Shown piece by piece: positions 44,873 to 55,953 of a DNA stretch of 64,000 bases. Positions within the stretch are counted from its first letter, which is position 1; each line of letters opens with the position of its first letter. The position numbers and the translations under genes were made by a program. The notes under the pieces are model-generated. The model worked only from the letters and a program-made list of their open reading frames with translations, made no database searches and had not been told where the DNA came from. Origin of the DNA: Blastococcus sp. TBT05-19. GTDB lineage: Bacteria; Actinomycetota; Actinomycetes; Mycobacteriales; Geodermatophilaceae. Where the stretch lies: positions 1-64,000 of the forward strand of contig NZ_QOHI01000002.1 in NCBI RefSeq assembly GCF_003319095.1. Direction: 5' to 3'.

Positions 44873-46324
44873 ATGCTGCGACGCGCCGGCGCTCTGGTCG
44901 GGCGTGCGCGCGAGCGCATCCGCACCGCACGGGAGCACGACCCCCACGCCTGGCCGCACCGGGACCACGACGTCGACCCGGACGTCGACCCGGACGTCGA
45001 CCCGGACGTCGACCCGGACGACGACCTGGACGACGACGACCTCGACGACGGCACCGGCGACGGTGGGCCGCCGCTGGGCAGCCCGGCCCCCGGAGCGCCC
45101 GATCTGGACGGCCCCCTCGGCCCCGGCGGCGTCAGCGGTCCGCCGGAGGGCGGTCGTCCGCGGCGCCGGAGCGAGAAGAAGCGTCCGCTGGTCGGCGGTG
45201 CCGCCCCCCGGCTGCACGTCGAGGACAACGTGCCCACCGGCCTGCGGACGGCGGCGGCGTGGTCCTGGCGGCTGCTCGTCGTGCTGGCCGGGCTCTACGC
45301 GCTGCTGACCGCGATGGCCTACGTCGCGGTCGTCGTCGTCCCGGTCATCGTGGCGCTGCTGCTGGCGGCGCTGCTGCAGCCGGGCGCCGCCGCGATGGTG
45401 CGGCACGGCTGGCCCCGCTCGTTCTCCGCGCTGACCATGCTCGTCGTCGGCCTCGGCGTCGTCTCCGGGATCATCACGCTGGTCGTCCAGCAGATCAGCG
45501 CCGGGTTCGGCGACCTCGCCGCGCAGGTCAGCGAGGGCCTCGGGCAGGTGCAGACCTTCGTCGTCCGCACCTTCCCCATCACCCGGGGGGAGCTGGAGAA
45601 CGCCGTCGCCCAGGCGCAGGAGACCCTCGTCGCCAACCAGGAGACGATCGCCTCCGGCGCACTCACGACCGCCACGACGGTGGGCCACGTCTTCACCGGC
45701 ATCGTCCTGGCGCTGTTCACCCTCTTCTTCTTCCTCAAGGACGGCCGGTCGATCTGGCTCTGGCTGGTCGGCCTGTTCCCCCGGGACTCCCGCGCCTTCC
45801 TCGACGAGGCCGCGCGCCGGGCCTGGCGGACGCTGATCTCCTACGTCCGGGCCACCGTCGCCGTCGCGCTCGTCGACGCCGTCGGCATCGGCATCGGGCT
45901 GGCGATCCTCTCGGTCCCGCTGGTGATCCCGCTGGCCGCCCTGGTGTTCCTGGGGGCCTTCATCCCGATCATCGGGTCGTTCCTGGCCGGAACGGTCGCG
46001 GTCCTGGTGGCGCTGGTGTCGGAGGGCCCGATCAAGGCGCTCATCGCACTGGCCGTCGTCATCGCCGTCATGCAGCTGGAGGGGCACGTCCTGCAGCCGC
46101 TGCTGCTCGGCCGGGCGGTGCACGTGCACCCGCTGGCCGTGGTGCTCGCGATCGCGGCCGGACTGCTCGTCGGCGGCATCTTCGGCGCCCTGATCGCCGT
46201 TCCGACCGTGGCGTGCGTCAACGTCGCCGGCACGTACCTCAGCCGGCGGCACGAGGGCCCACGCCCACCGGAGCCGCGCCCCGAGCGGGCGAAGCCGGTC
46301 GTGGGGGTCGTCGAGCAGGGCTGA
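44873..46324 (+). CDS. AI-2E family (PerM-like) membrane protein
   Basis: 483 residues, strong GGAGGAGAG site. The first 115 residues are hydrophilic and disordered, with an acidic repeat (DVDPDVDPDVDP then DDDLDDDDLDD). Seven or eight transmembrane helices follow, with the family motifs FFFLKDGRSIWLWLVGLFP, FLGAFIPIIGSFLAG and LEGHVLQPLLLGRAVHVHPL. Members of the family include transporters of autoinducer-2 and Na+/H+ antiport-like proteins, so substrate is open. Ends 13 bp from the convergent purD across a CCGGCCGGCCGG palindrome. Confidence 0.9.
   Translation: MLRRAGALVGRARERIRTAREHDPHAWPHRDHDVDPDVDPDVDPDVDPDDDLDDDDLDDGTGDGGPPLGSPAPGAPDLDGPLGPGGVSGPPEGGRPRRRSEKKRPLVGGAAPRLHVEDNVPTGLRTAAAWSWRLLVVLAGLYALLTAMAYVAVVVVPVIVALLLAALLQPGAAAMVRHGWPRSFSALTMLVVGLGVVSGIITLVVQQISAGFGDLAAQVSEGLGQVQTFVVRTFPITRGELENAVAQAQETLVANQETIASGALTTATTVGHVFTGIVLALFTLFFFLKDGRSIWLWLVGLFPRDSRAFLDEAARRAWRTLISYVRATVAVALVDAVGIGIGLAILSVPLVIPLAALVFLGAFIPIIGSFLAGTVAVLVALVSEGPIKALIALAVVIAVMQLEGHVLQPLLLGRAVHVHPLAVVLAIAAGLLVGGIFGALIAVPTVACVNVAGTYLSRRHEGPRPPEPRPERAKPVVGVVEQG
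44969..45016 (+). repeat. Four perfect 12-bp repeats encoding DVDP
   Basis: GACGTCGACCCG is present four times without a change, followed by a degenerate fifth unit. In-frame changes in copy number would only alter the acidic linker length of the AI-2E-family protein. Confidence 0.95.
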
Positions 46325-46337
46325 CCGGCCGGCCGGT

Positions 46338-47624
46338 TCAGCCGTCGACGGCGATCCGGCCCTCGACGGCTGCCAGCGCGATGTCGGTGCGCCAGTGCGC
46401 GTCGGCCAGCCGCACGCCGGCCACCCGCTCGTAGGCGGCCTGGCGGGCGGCGGCCAGGTCCGCGCCGACCGCGGTCACGGCGAGCACCCGGCCCCCGGCG
46501 GAGACGACGGTGCCGTCGGCGGCGAGCGCCGTCCCCGCGTGCAGGACGCCGTCGCCGTCGGCGCCGGTGATCGGGTCGCCGGTGCGCGGCCGCTCGGGGT
46601 ACCCCGGGGCGGCGACGACGACGGTGACGGCGCTGCCCTCGTGCCAGCGCAGCGGCGGGTGCTCCGCCAGGGTTCCGGTGGCCGCCGCGTGCAGCAGGCC
46701 CCCCAGCGGCGTCTCCAGCAGCGGCAGGACCACCTGGGTCTCCGGGTCGCCGAAGCGGGCGTTGAACTCCACCACCCGCACGCCGCGCGAGGTGAGCGCG
46801 AGCCCGGCGTAGAGCAGGCCGCTGAACGTCTCGCCGCGGCGGGCCATCTCGTCCACGGTCGGCTGCAGGACGGTGTCCAGCACCTCCTCGACCAGACCGG
46901 GCGGCGCCCACGGCAGCGGTGCGTAGGCGCCCATGCCACCGGTGTTCGGCCCGCCGTCGCCGTCGTCGCGGCGCTTGTGGTCCTGGGCGGGCACGAGCGG
47001 CAGCACCGTCGTCCCGTCGGTGACGGCGAACAGCGACACCTCCGGCCCGTCGAGGTACTCCTCGACCAGGACCGCTCCCCCGGCCTCCAGGACGGCTCGG
47101 CCGTGCGCGGCGGCGGCCTCGCGGTCGGGGGTGACGACGACGCCCTTGCCGGCGGCCAGCCCGTCGTCCTTGACCACGTAGGGCGCACCGCCGGTCAGCG
47201 CTGCGACCTCGTCGAGCGCGGTCTCCAGCTCGGCCGGGCCGCCGACCGGCCACGAGCGCGCCGTGGGCACGCCCGCCGCCGTCATCACGTGCTTGGCGAA
47301 GGACTTGCTGCCCTCCAGCTGCGCGGCCTGCGCCGACGGGCCGAAACAGGCGATGCCGACCTCGCGCACGGCGTCGGCGACCCCGGCGACGAGGGGCACC
47401 TCGGGGCCGACGACGACGAGGTCGGCGCCCCAGCCGCGCGCCAGGTCGGCCACGGCGACCGGGTCGGCCACCGCCAGCACCGCCCCGCCCGCAGGGGGCG
47501 GGGCGACCGCGCGCGTCCCGGCGTTCCCGGGGGCGCAGGCGAGCGCGCTCACCGCGGGGTCGGACTGCAGAGCCACGCACAGGGCGTGCTCCCGGGCACC
47601 GGAGCCGATCACCAGCACGCGCAC
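46338..47624 (-). CDS. purD: Phosphoribosylamine-glycine ligase (GAR synthetase)
   Basis: 428 residues, ATP-grasp enzyme of the second purine step. Motifs: [13 protein letters not shown] at the N-terminus, [41 protein letters not shown]. The GTG at 47624 matches the canonical N-terminus and has TAGGGT 8 nt upstream (leaderless); the ORF could extend to 47741 but those residues are not family-like. Separate from the other pur operons. Confidence 0.97.
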   Translation of the reverse strand: MRVLVIGSGAREHALCVALQSDPAVSALACAPGNAGTRAVAPPPAGGAVLAVADPVAVADLARGWGADLVVVGPEVPLVAGVADAVREVGIACFGPSAQAAQLEGSKSFAKHVMTAAGVPTARSWPVGGPAELETALDEVAALTGGAPYVVKDDGLAAGKGVVVTPDREAAAAHGRAVLEAGGAVLVEEYLDGPEVSLFAVTDGTTVLPLVPAQDHKRRDDGDGGPNTGGMGAYAPLPWAPPGLVEEVLDTVLQPTVDEMARRGETFSGLLYAGLALTSRGVRVVEFNARFGDPETQVVLPLLETPLGGLLHAAATGTLAEHPPLRWHEGSAVTVVVAAPGYPERPRTGDPITGADGDGVLHAGTALAADGTVVSAGGRVLAVTAVGADLAAARQAAYERVAGVRLADAHWRTDIALAAVEGRIAVDG

Positions 47625-47632
47625 GAGCGGCG

Positions 47633-47638
47633 ACCCTA
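47633..47638 (-). promoter_or_regulatory. -10 box, leaderless start of purD
   Basis: TAGGGT on the minus strand, 8 nt before GTG 47624. Confidence 0.65.
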
Positions 47639-47840
47639 CCGACCCTTCCGGGGGAGGCGCGAGGCCGCGCCCCCTGGCCCGTTCCCGGCGGTTCAAACCC
47701 CAGAAACCCCAGACACACCAGGTGATCTGGGTCACATTCACGCTCCGGCATCCCTGGTCAGCGCGCTGTGTTCTCGATTGTGCGCAATCCGTCTTCTTCA
47801 GTTCCCCCCCGATTCACCCGATTCCTGTGTTGTGGGTGCC

Positions 47841-48863
47841 ATGCGCGCGACCGAGTCGCTGGCGATTCGACCAGCGACACGCCTTCCCCGGCCCGTCGTC
47901 ATCGGACACCGTGGAGCCCCGGCCTACCGGCCGGAGCACACGGCGGCCAGCTTCGAGCTGGCCATCGACCTCGGAGCCGACCTCATCGAGCCCGACGTCG
48001 TGGTCAGCCGCGACGGCGTGCTCGTCGTCCGGCACGAGAACGAGCTCTCCCTCTCCACCGACGTGGCCGAGCACCCCGAGTTCGCCGACCGGCACACCTC
48101 GAGGGTGATCGACGGCGAGCTGTGCACCGGCTGGTTCACCGAGGACTTCACCTACGCCGAGCTGCGCACCCTGCGCGCGGTCGAGCGGATGCCGGCCATG
48201 CGCCCCCTCAACACCGCGTACGACGGCCGGTTCGGCATCCTGACGCTCGCCGAGGTGGTCGAGCTGGCCCGGTGCCGGTCGACCGCCGACCGCCAGATCC
48301 GGGTGCTGGCCGAGCTCAAGCACCCGCACGTCTCCGCGGCCCCGTGCCCGCCGATGGGCGCGCTCGTGGCCGAGGAGCTCCGCCGGCTCGGCGCCGACCG
48401 CGCCGACGGCACGGTGATGATCCAGTCCTTCGACCCGGCGCTGCTGCGCGAGCTGCGCGCCCGGCTGGGCGACGGCGGACCGCAGATGGCCCAGCTCGTG
48501 GCCGACGACCGCACCGGCGACGGCATGGTGACGCCGTCGGGGCTGCGCGAGATCTCCACCTACGCCCAGGCGATCGCCCCCAGCCGCGAGCGCGTCCTGG
48601 CCAGCGCCGCCGGCGTCCGCCCGGGCCGGGCGCACCTGGTCGGCCAGGCGCACTCCGCCCAGCTCACCGTGTTCGTCTGGACGCTGCGGGCGGAGAACGC
48701 CTTCCTCCCGGCGCACCTGCGCCGCGGCGAGGCCCCCGAGGGCCTCGGGGACGCGGTCGGCGACGCCAAGGAGCTGTTGGCCCTCGGGGTCGACGGGCTG
48801 ATCACCGACTCCCCCGACCACGCCGTCCGGGCCCGGACCGCGGTCACCGCCCAGCTGGTCTGA
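47841..48863 (+). CDS. Glycerophosphodiester phosphodiesterase
   Basis: 340 residues, GDPD TIM barrel: VVIGHRGAPAYRPEHTAAS with the catalytic His, EPDVVVSRDGVLVVRHE with metal-binding Glu/Asp and second His, then LAELKHP and MIQSFDPALL. The C-terminal QLTVFVWTLRAENAF and LGVDGLITDSPDHA close the barrel. Hydrolyses glycerophosphodiesters to glycerol-3-phosphate and alcohol. No signal peptide at this start, so cytoplasmic unless the N-terminus is misplaced. The ribosome binding site is weak. Confidence 0.92.
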   Translation: MRATESLAIRPATRLPRPVVIGHRGAPAYRPEHTAASFELAIDLGADLIEPDVVVSRDGVLVVRHENELSLSTDVAEHPEFADRHTSRVIDGELCTGWFTEDFTYAELRTLRAVERMPAMRPLNTAYDGRFGILTLAEVVELARCRSTADRQIRVLAELKHPHVSAAPCPPMGALVAEELRRLGADRADGTVMIQSFDPALLRELRARLGDGGPQMAQLVADDRTGDGMVTPSGLREISTYAQAIAPSRERVLASAAGVRPGRAHLVGQAHSAQLTVFVWTLRAENAFLPAHLRRGEAPEGLGDAVGDAKELLALGVDGLITDSPDHAVRARTAVTAQLV

Positions 48864-48867
48864 CGGG

Positions 48868-49887
48868 TCAGCGCGTCCGGTAGGGGCGCTCGCGCATCGT
48901 CCGGTGCAGCGCGCGCAGCCGCTTGCGCTCCTCGGCGCGGGCCCGCGCATCGACCCGCAGCAGCTGGTGCCGGGCCTCGCCCTGGAGCTTCCGCCAGGCC
49001 GTGATCCGCGCGGGGTCGAGGAGTCCGTCGTCGATCGCGGCGGCCACCGCGCACCCCGGCTCGGTGCGGTGCTCGCAGTCGCGGTAGCGGCACTCCGCGG
49101 CGAACCCCTCGACGTCGGCGTAGGCCTGCGCGACGCCGTCGGCGTCGTCGTGCAGCCCCAGCTCCCGCATGCCGGGGGTGTCCACGAGCAGCCCGCCCCC
49201 CGGCAGGAGGTGCAGCTCGCGCGCCGTCGTCGTGTGCCGCCCGCGCCCGTCCTCGCGGATGCCCCGCGTCCCGGCCACCGGCCGACCCGCCAGCGCGTTG
49301 GCCAGGCTGGACTTCCCGACCCCCGAGGGACCGACCATGGCCGCGGTCCGCCCGGGGCCGAACAGCTCGCGCACGGCGTCCAGCCCCTCCGCCGTCACCG
49401 AGCTGACCGGTAGGACCGGGACGCCGATCGCGTCCTCGGTCACCTGCTCGACGGCCGCCGTGACGTCGTCGCACAGATCGGCCTTGGTCAGCACGACGGC
49501 GGGCGCCGCCCCGCTGCTCCAGGCGACGGCCAGGTAGCGCTCGATCCGGCGCACCCGGGCCTCGCCGATCAGGGCGTCGACCACCAGCACCACGTCCACG
49601 TTCGCCGCCACCACCTGCGCGGCCGACGTGCGCCCCGCCGCGGTGCGGGTGAAGGCGCTGCGCCGCGGGAGGAAGCCGACGGCGAGCTCACCGCGCAGGG
49701 CCACCCAGTCCCCCACCGCCGGTGCCGCCGCCCCGTGCAGTCCCGCCGCCGGATGCACGCGCCGCTCTCCGTCGGCGGCACGCACCGTCAGCCGGCCGCG
49801 GTCGACCCGCAGCACCCGGCCGGGCTCGCAGCCCGGCGGGAGCTGGGCGACGCGGTCGGCCGTCCAGCCCAGCGCGAGGAGATCCAC
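48868..49887 (-). CDS. rsgA: Ribosome small subunit-dependent GTPase A
   Basis: 339 residues, circularly permuted GTPase that checks 30S maturation. OB-fold first, then G4 VVLTKADL before G1 VGPSGVGKSSLANAL and G3 DTPGMREL, the permuted order diagnostic of RsgA/YjeQ; a zinc knuckle CRYRDCEHRTEPGC follows. GTG start. Convergent with the GDPD gene, ending 4 bp from it. Confidence 0.95.
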   Translation of the reverse strand: MDLLALGWTADRVAQLPPGCEPGRVLRVDRGRLTVRAADGERRVHPAAGLHGAAAPAVGDWVALRGELAVGFLPRRSAFTRTAAGRTSAAQVVAANVDVVLVVDALIGEARVRRIERYLAVAWSSGAAPAVVLTKADLCDDVTAAVEQVTEDAIGVPVLPVSSVTAEGLDAVRELFGPGRTAAMVGPSGVGKSSLANALAGRPVAGTRGIREDGRGRHTTTARELHLLPGGGLLVDTPGMRELGLHDDADGVAQAYADVEGFAAECRYRDCEHRTEPGCAVAAAIDDGLLDPARITAWRKLQGEARHQLLRVDARARAEERKRLRALHRTMRERPYRTR

Positions 49888-49933
49888 GCCGGGGATGGTG
49901 ACCGCCGGGGCACCGCCCTGTCGCGGGGTTTTC

Positions 49934-51902
<1,969 letters not shown>

Positions 51903-51903
<1 letters not shown>

Positions 51904-51967
51904 AAGGACCACCCTTCCCCCCACGACTCGCTGCGCTCGCCGCGGGTCCCTGAAGGGTGGCCGTTCC
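51903..51967 (+). repeat. Stop-codon-linked hairpin element, copy 2
   Basis: GAAGGACC begins on the last base of the upstream TAG stop codon. Arms ACCCTTC and GAAGGGT pair; the loop carries ACTCGCTGCGCTCG; the element closes with GGCCGTTCC. Constant parts match copies 1 and 3. Confidence 0.85.
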
Positions 51968-52062
51968 AGCACGTCACCTGGTCGTGGACACTGGACGGAC
52001 CGCACGCCCGAGGAGGACCCGCTGCCGACGTCCTGTTCTCCCGCCGCCGGGGCTCCCCGACG

Positions 52063-53118
52063 GTGATCGGCGACCGGCTGCCCACCTACGGCCCGGCGCG
52101 CTCCGCACCGGGGCGCCGCGTCCTCTCGCGGGCGCTGGCCCGGCCCAGCCTGCCCGCCGTCGTCGCCCTCGTGGTGGTCGTCGTCTTCTTCGGCCTGCAG
52201 GCACCCGCGCTGCGCACGAGCGGAGGGCTGGCCGGGGTCCTCGACGTCGCGGCTCCGCTCGGCATCGGCGCCGTCGCGGTCGCCCTGCTCCTGGTCGCGG
52301 GCCAGTTCGACCTGTCCGTGGGCGTGATGGCGCTGGCCAGCTCGCTGCTCACCGCGATGCTGACCGGGCACGCGGGATGGCCGGTCTGGGCGGCCCTGGT
52401 GGTGACGCTGCTGTTCGCGCTGACCATCGGCGTGGTCAACGGCGTGCTGGTGGTCAACACCGGCCTGCCCAGCTTCCTGGTCACCCTCGCCACGTTCCTC
52501 GTGCTGCAGGGCACCGCGCTGGCCGGCTTCGAGGCCGTGGCCGGGTCCACCCAGGTCGGCGGGCTCGACGCCGCGAGCGGGTGGAGCTCCGCGGCCGCCG
52601 TCTTCGGCTCCTCGACCGAGATCGGCGGCGCCCGGTTCCACGTCGCCGTCCTCTGGTGGGTCGTGGCCACCGCGCTGGCCACCTGGGCGCTGTGGCGCAC
52701 GAAGTTCGGCAACGCGGTGTTCGCCGCCGGGGGCGCCCGGCGGGCCGCCCGCGAGCTGGGCGTCCCCGTGCGCCGGACGACGGTGGTGCTGTTCTGCCTC
52801 ACCGCGACGGCGGGCTGGCTGATCGGCACGCTCGCGCTGTTCCGGCTGGAGAGCGTGCAGCTGGGCACCGCGGGGCTGGGCACCGCGCTGGACTTCCTCG
52901 TCGTCGCGGTGATCGGGGGCTGCCTGCTCACCGGCGGCTACGGCTCGGCGATCGGCGCCGCCGTCGCCGCCCTGCTCTACGCCGTCGCCCGGCAGGGCAT
53001 CACGCTGGCCGGCTGGGACCCGCGGTGGTTCCAGACGCTGCTCGGCGCGCTGCTGCTCGTCGCGCTCGTGGCCAACGGCGTGGTGCGCCGCCGGCTCAAG
53101 GCCAGGCCGCGCTCGTGA
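52063..53118 (+). CDS. Sugar ABC transporter permease, second set
   Basis: 351 residues, RbsC-like permease with a first helix ALVVVVVFFGLQAP and the family loop [16 protein letters not shown]. Clearly paralogous to the permease at 25637-26695. GTG start; the next gene overlaps by GTGA. No substrate-binding protein adjoins, unlike the first set. Confidence 0.88.
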   Translation: MIGDRLPTYGPARSAPGRRVLSRALARPSLPAVVALVVVVVFFGLQAPALRTSGGLAGVLDVAAPLGIGAVAVALLLVAGQFDLSVGVMALASSLLTAMLTGHAGWPVWAALVVTLLFALTIGVVNGVLVVNTGLPSFLVTLATFLVLQGTALAGFEAVAGSTQVGGLDAASGWSSAAAVFGSSTEIGGARFHVAVLWWVVATALATWALWRTKFGNAVFAAGGARRAARELGVPVRRTTVVLFCLTATAGWLIGTLALFRLESVQLGTAGLGTALDFLVVAVIGGCLLTGGYGSAIGAAVAALLYAVARQGITLAGWDPRWFQTLLGALLLVALVANGVVRRRLKARPRS

Positions 53119-53951
53119 GCACCGCCTCCGTGCCGGACGAGAGCTCCGTGCCGTCCTCCACGCCCGTGATCGAGCTGCGGGGGCTGACCGTCCGGCACGG
53201 CCACGTCCCCGCGCTCCACCGGGTCTCCGTGCCGCTGCACGCGGGCGCCATCACCTGCGTGCTGGGCGAGAACGGCTCCGGGAAGTCGACCCTGGTCTCG
53301 GTGCTCTCCGGGCTGCGCCGCCACGACGAGGGCGAGCTGCTCGTCGCCGGGACCCCGGTGCGCTTCCGGTCACCGCGGCAGGCCCGTGCCCTGGGCATCG
53401 CCACCGTGTGGCAGGACCTCGCCGTCGCGCCGCTGCTGTCGAGCTGGCGGAACTTCTTCCTGGGCGCCGAGCCGACTAGGGGGGTCTGGCCGCTGCGCCG
53501 TCTGGACGTCGAGGGCGCCCGGGAGACGACGGTCCGCGCGATGGCGCGGGTGGGCGTGACCGGCCTGGACCCCGACCAACCGGCGAGCGCGCTCCAGGCC
53601 GGTGAGCGGCAGAGCCTCGCGGTCGCCCGGGCGCTGCACTTCGGGGCGCGGGCGCTGGTCATCGACGAGCCGGACACCCCGATGACGGTGGCGCGGCAGA
53701 CGCTGTTCGGGCAGGCGATCCTCGCGGCGCGGGCGCAGGGCCTGGCCGTCGTCGTCGTGACGAACAACCCGCGCTACGCGCACCTGATCGGCGACCGGTT
53801 CCTGCTGCTGGCCCACGGCTCCGTGGCCGGCAACCTCACGCGGGACGACGTCGACGCCGACGACCTGACCGCGCTCATGGCCGGCGGCGAGCAGCTCACC
53901 ACCCTCACCGACGCCCTGACCGCCCTGCACCCGGAGCTCGGCGAACGCTGA
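53115..53951 (+). CDS. Sugar ABC transporter ATPase, second set, with altered signature
   Basis: 278 residues. Walker A GENGSGKST and Walker B ALVIDEPD are intact, Q-loop is VWQDLAVAP, but the ABC signature reads LQAGERQSLAVARA instead of LSGGE, the D-loop after Walker B is DTPMTV, and the switch position reads VVTNNPRYAH where the paralogue at 24846-25640 has LITHNPHHA: the usual His is Asn. Loss of the Ser-Gly of the signature and of the switch His suggests weak or no ATP hydrolysis, or a partner-dependent role. Coupled to the permease. Confidence 0.88.
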   Translation: MSTASVPDESSVPSSTPVIELRGLTVRHGHVPALHRVSVPLHAGAITCVLGENGSGKSTLVSVLSGLRRHDEGELLVAGTPVRFRSPRQARALGIATVWQDLAVAPLLSSWRNFFLGAEPTRGVWPLRRLDVEGARETTVRAMARVGVTGLDPDQPASALQAGERQSLAVARALHFGARALVIDEPDTPMTVARQTLFGQAILAARAQGLAVVVVTNNPRYAHLIGDRFLLLAHGSVAGNLTRDDVDADDLTALMAGGEQLTTLTDALTALHPELGER

Positions 53952-53976
53952 GCCCGGGCAGGGCGGTCAGGGATGG

Positions 53977-54123
53977 TCAGGGACTGAAGACGCTGACACC
54001 ACCCGGGCCGACGAGCAGCCCGATGACGATCAGCACGATCCCCCAGAGCATCTGCCCACGGACGATCGCGAAGATCCCGGAGATCACCAGGATCACGGCG
54101 AGGATCCACAACAGGGTCACCAT
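53977..54123 (-). CDS. GPGG-motif 48-residue membrane protein
   Basis: ATG at 54123 to TGA at 53977. Two short hydrophobic helices (LLWILAVILVISGIFAI, WGIVLIVIGLLV) joined by RGQM, ending with GPGGVSVFSP. Matches the small GPGG-motif membrane protein family of actinobacteria, as I recall it. AGGAAGAGGG lies upstream. Function unknown. Confidence 0.8.
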   Translation of the reverse strand: MVTLLWILAVILVISGIFAIVRGQMLWGIVLIVIGLLVGPGGVSVFSP

Positions 54124-54301
54124 TGCTCAGCCCTCTTCCTGCGGGCGCCTGGTCGGCGCCGTGCACGCACAGTGATGCCCGATCACGATCAACGGGCAAA
54201 CACCGCGGGAGTCCGCGCAGCTCAGGAGGGCGGCGGCGGTGCGGACCCGGGATCCTCGCAACTCCGTGTCACGGGTACTCCGATGGGGCGGCACGGTGCA
54301 G

Positions 54302-54336
54302 CGAGGGCGCGTTCCCGGGTCGGGAACGCGCCCTCG
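54302..54336. terminator. Terminator after DUF3151 gene
   Basis: A 16-bp perfect stem (54302-54317 with 54321-54336) and 3-nt loop lie 18 nt past the stop codon of the minus-strand DUF3151 gene. The rest of 54124-54353 shows no gene. Confidence 0.8.
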
Positions 54337-54353
54337 GCGCACGACGTCGGACG

Positions 54354-54761
54354 TCAGGGGGCGAGCGTCGGGTCGCAGTCGCGTAGCAGCTGGGTGCAGC
54401 GCTCCTGCTCGCTCGTCTCACCGATCGCCTCGGCGGCCCTCGCCAGCACCGTGACGCAGCGCAGGAACCCGCGGTTGGGCTCGTGCGACCACGGCACCGG
54501 GCCGTAGCCCTTCCAGCCGTTGCGCCGCAGCGCGTCCAGACCGCGGTGGTAGCCGGTGCGGGCGTAGGCGTAGGCCTCGATGGTGCGCCCCTCGTCCAGC
54601 GCCGCCTCGCCCAGCGCGGCCCAGGCCGCGCTCACCGTGGGGTGGTCCGCGGCGACCTCGGCAGCCGGGGTGCCGGCGGCCAGTGCGGCGTCGGCCTCCG
54701 GGTTGCCCGGCAGCAGCGTGGGCGCGGGCTCGCCCAGCAGGTTCCCGTGCGAGTGCGTCAT
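54354..54761 (-). CDS. DUF3151 family protein
   Basis: 135 residues; LLPGNPEADAALAAG, then VSAAWAALGEAAL and AYAYARTGYHRGLDALRRNG, with GWKGYGPVPWSHEPNRGFLR as the conserved block. Small helical protein of unknown function kept beside fructose-bisphosphate aldolase in actinobacteria, here with a TGATG overlap on fba, so made from the same transcript. Confidence 0.9.
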   Translation of the reverse strand: MTHSHGNLLGEPAPTLLPGNPEADAALAAGTPAAEVAADHPTVSAAWAALGEAALDEGRTIEAYAYARTGYHRGLDALRRNGWKGYGPVPWSHEPNRGFLRCVTVLARAAEAIGETSEQERCTQLLRDCDPTLAP

Positions 54762-55792
54762 CAGGCGCCCTGCGACTGACCGGCGGACAGCAGGTCCTCG
54801 CACGCCTCGACGACGCGCGCGGCCATGCTCGTCTCCGCGGCCTTGAGGTAGCTGCGCGGGTCGTAGACCTTCTTGTTGCCGACCTCGCCGTCGACCTTCA
54901 GCACGCCGTCGTAGTTGCCGAACATGTGGCCGGCGATCGGCCGGGTGAAGGCGTACTGGGTGTCGGTGTCGACGTTCATCTTGATGACGCCGTAGGACAG
55001 CGCCTCGCGGATCTCCGACTGCGCGGAGCCCGAGCCGCCGTGGAAGACCAGGTTGAACGGCTTGTCGTCGGCGCTGCCGAACTCCTTGGCGACGACGTCC
55101 TGGCCCTGCTTGAGGATCTCCGGGCGGAGCTTGACGTTGCCCGGCTTGTAGACGCCGTGCACGTTGCCGAAGGTGGCGGCGAGCAGGTAGATCCCGCGCT
55201 CCCCGAGGCCGAGCTTCCGAGCGGTGGCCACGAAGTCGCCCTCGGCGGTGTAGAGCTTCTCGTTGATGTCGTGCGCGACGCCGTCCTCCTCGCCGCCGAC
55301 GACGCCGATCTCCACCTCGAGCACGATCTTCGCGGCGGCGGCCTTCTCCAGCAGCTCCTCGGCGATCTCGAGGTTCTCCTCCAGGTCGATCGCCGAGCCG
55401 TCCCACATGTGCGACTGGAACAGCGGCGCCTGGCCGGCGTCGACGCGGTCCTGGGACAGCGCGATCAGCGGGCGGACGTAGGAGTCCAGCTTGTCCTTGG
55501 GGCAGTGGTCGGTGTGCAGCGCCACGTTGACCGGGTACCGCTCGGCCACGACGTGGGCGAACTCGGCCAGCGCCACGGCGCCGGTGACCATGTCCTTCAC
55601 CTTGGTGCCGGAGCCGAACTCCGCGCCGCCGGTGGAGAACTGGATGATGCCGTCGCTGCCCGCGTCGGCGAACCCGCGCAGCGCCGCGTTGATCGTCTCG
55701 GACGAGGTGCAGTTGATCGCCGGGTAGGCGTAGCCGCCCTCCTTGGCCCGGCGGATCATGTCGGCGTAGACCTCAGGGGTCGCGATGGGCAT
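54761..55792 (-). CDS. fba: Fructose-bisphosphate aldolase, class II
   Basis: 343 residues. Zinc-dependent aldol cleavage of fructose-1,6-bisphosphate in glycolysis. Zinc His region ALHTDHCPKDKL, LEVEIGVVGGEEDGV, ATFGNVHGVYKPG, and FHGGSGSAQSEI; the catalytic Asp precedes HCPKDKL. The ATG at 55792 has AGGAG 8 nt upstream; the GTG at 55801 would overlap that site and is not used. Confidence 0.97.
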   Translation of the reverse strand: MPIATPEVYADMIRRAKEGGYAYPAINCTSSETINAALRGFADAGSDGIIQFSTGGAEFGSGTKVKDMVTGAVALAEFAHVVAERYPVNVALHTDHCPKDKLDSYVRPLIALSQDRVDAGQAPLFQSHMWDGSAIDLEENLEIAEELLEKAAAAKIVLEVEIGVVGGEEDGVAHDINEKLYTAEGDFVATARKLGLGERGIYLLAATFGNVHGVYKPGNVKLRPEILKQGQDVVAKEFGSADDKPFNLVFHGGSGSAQSEIREALSYGVIKMNVDTDTQYAFTRPIAGHMFGNYDGVLKVDGEVGNKKVYDPRSYLKAAETSMAARVVEACEDLLSAGQSQGA

Positions 55793-55953
55793 GCGGGGCA
55801 CTCCTCGGGTGAGCGGCGTGTACGGCGCTGTACGTCGCTGGTCAGTATCGCGCCGCCGGGCTCACTCCGGGGCGTCGGGGCGGACGTCCGGCCCCGGTGC
55901 GGTCCCGAGTACCACCGCCTGGGTGACGTCGATCCGTGCGCCGGCGACCTCGG

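Noticed and set aside
44765-46252. 495-residue antisense frame over the AI-2E-family gene
   Set aside because: Shadow of a gene with seven to eight predicted helices; acidic low-complexity translation.
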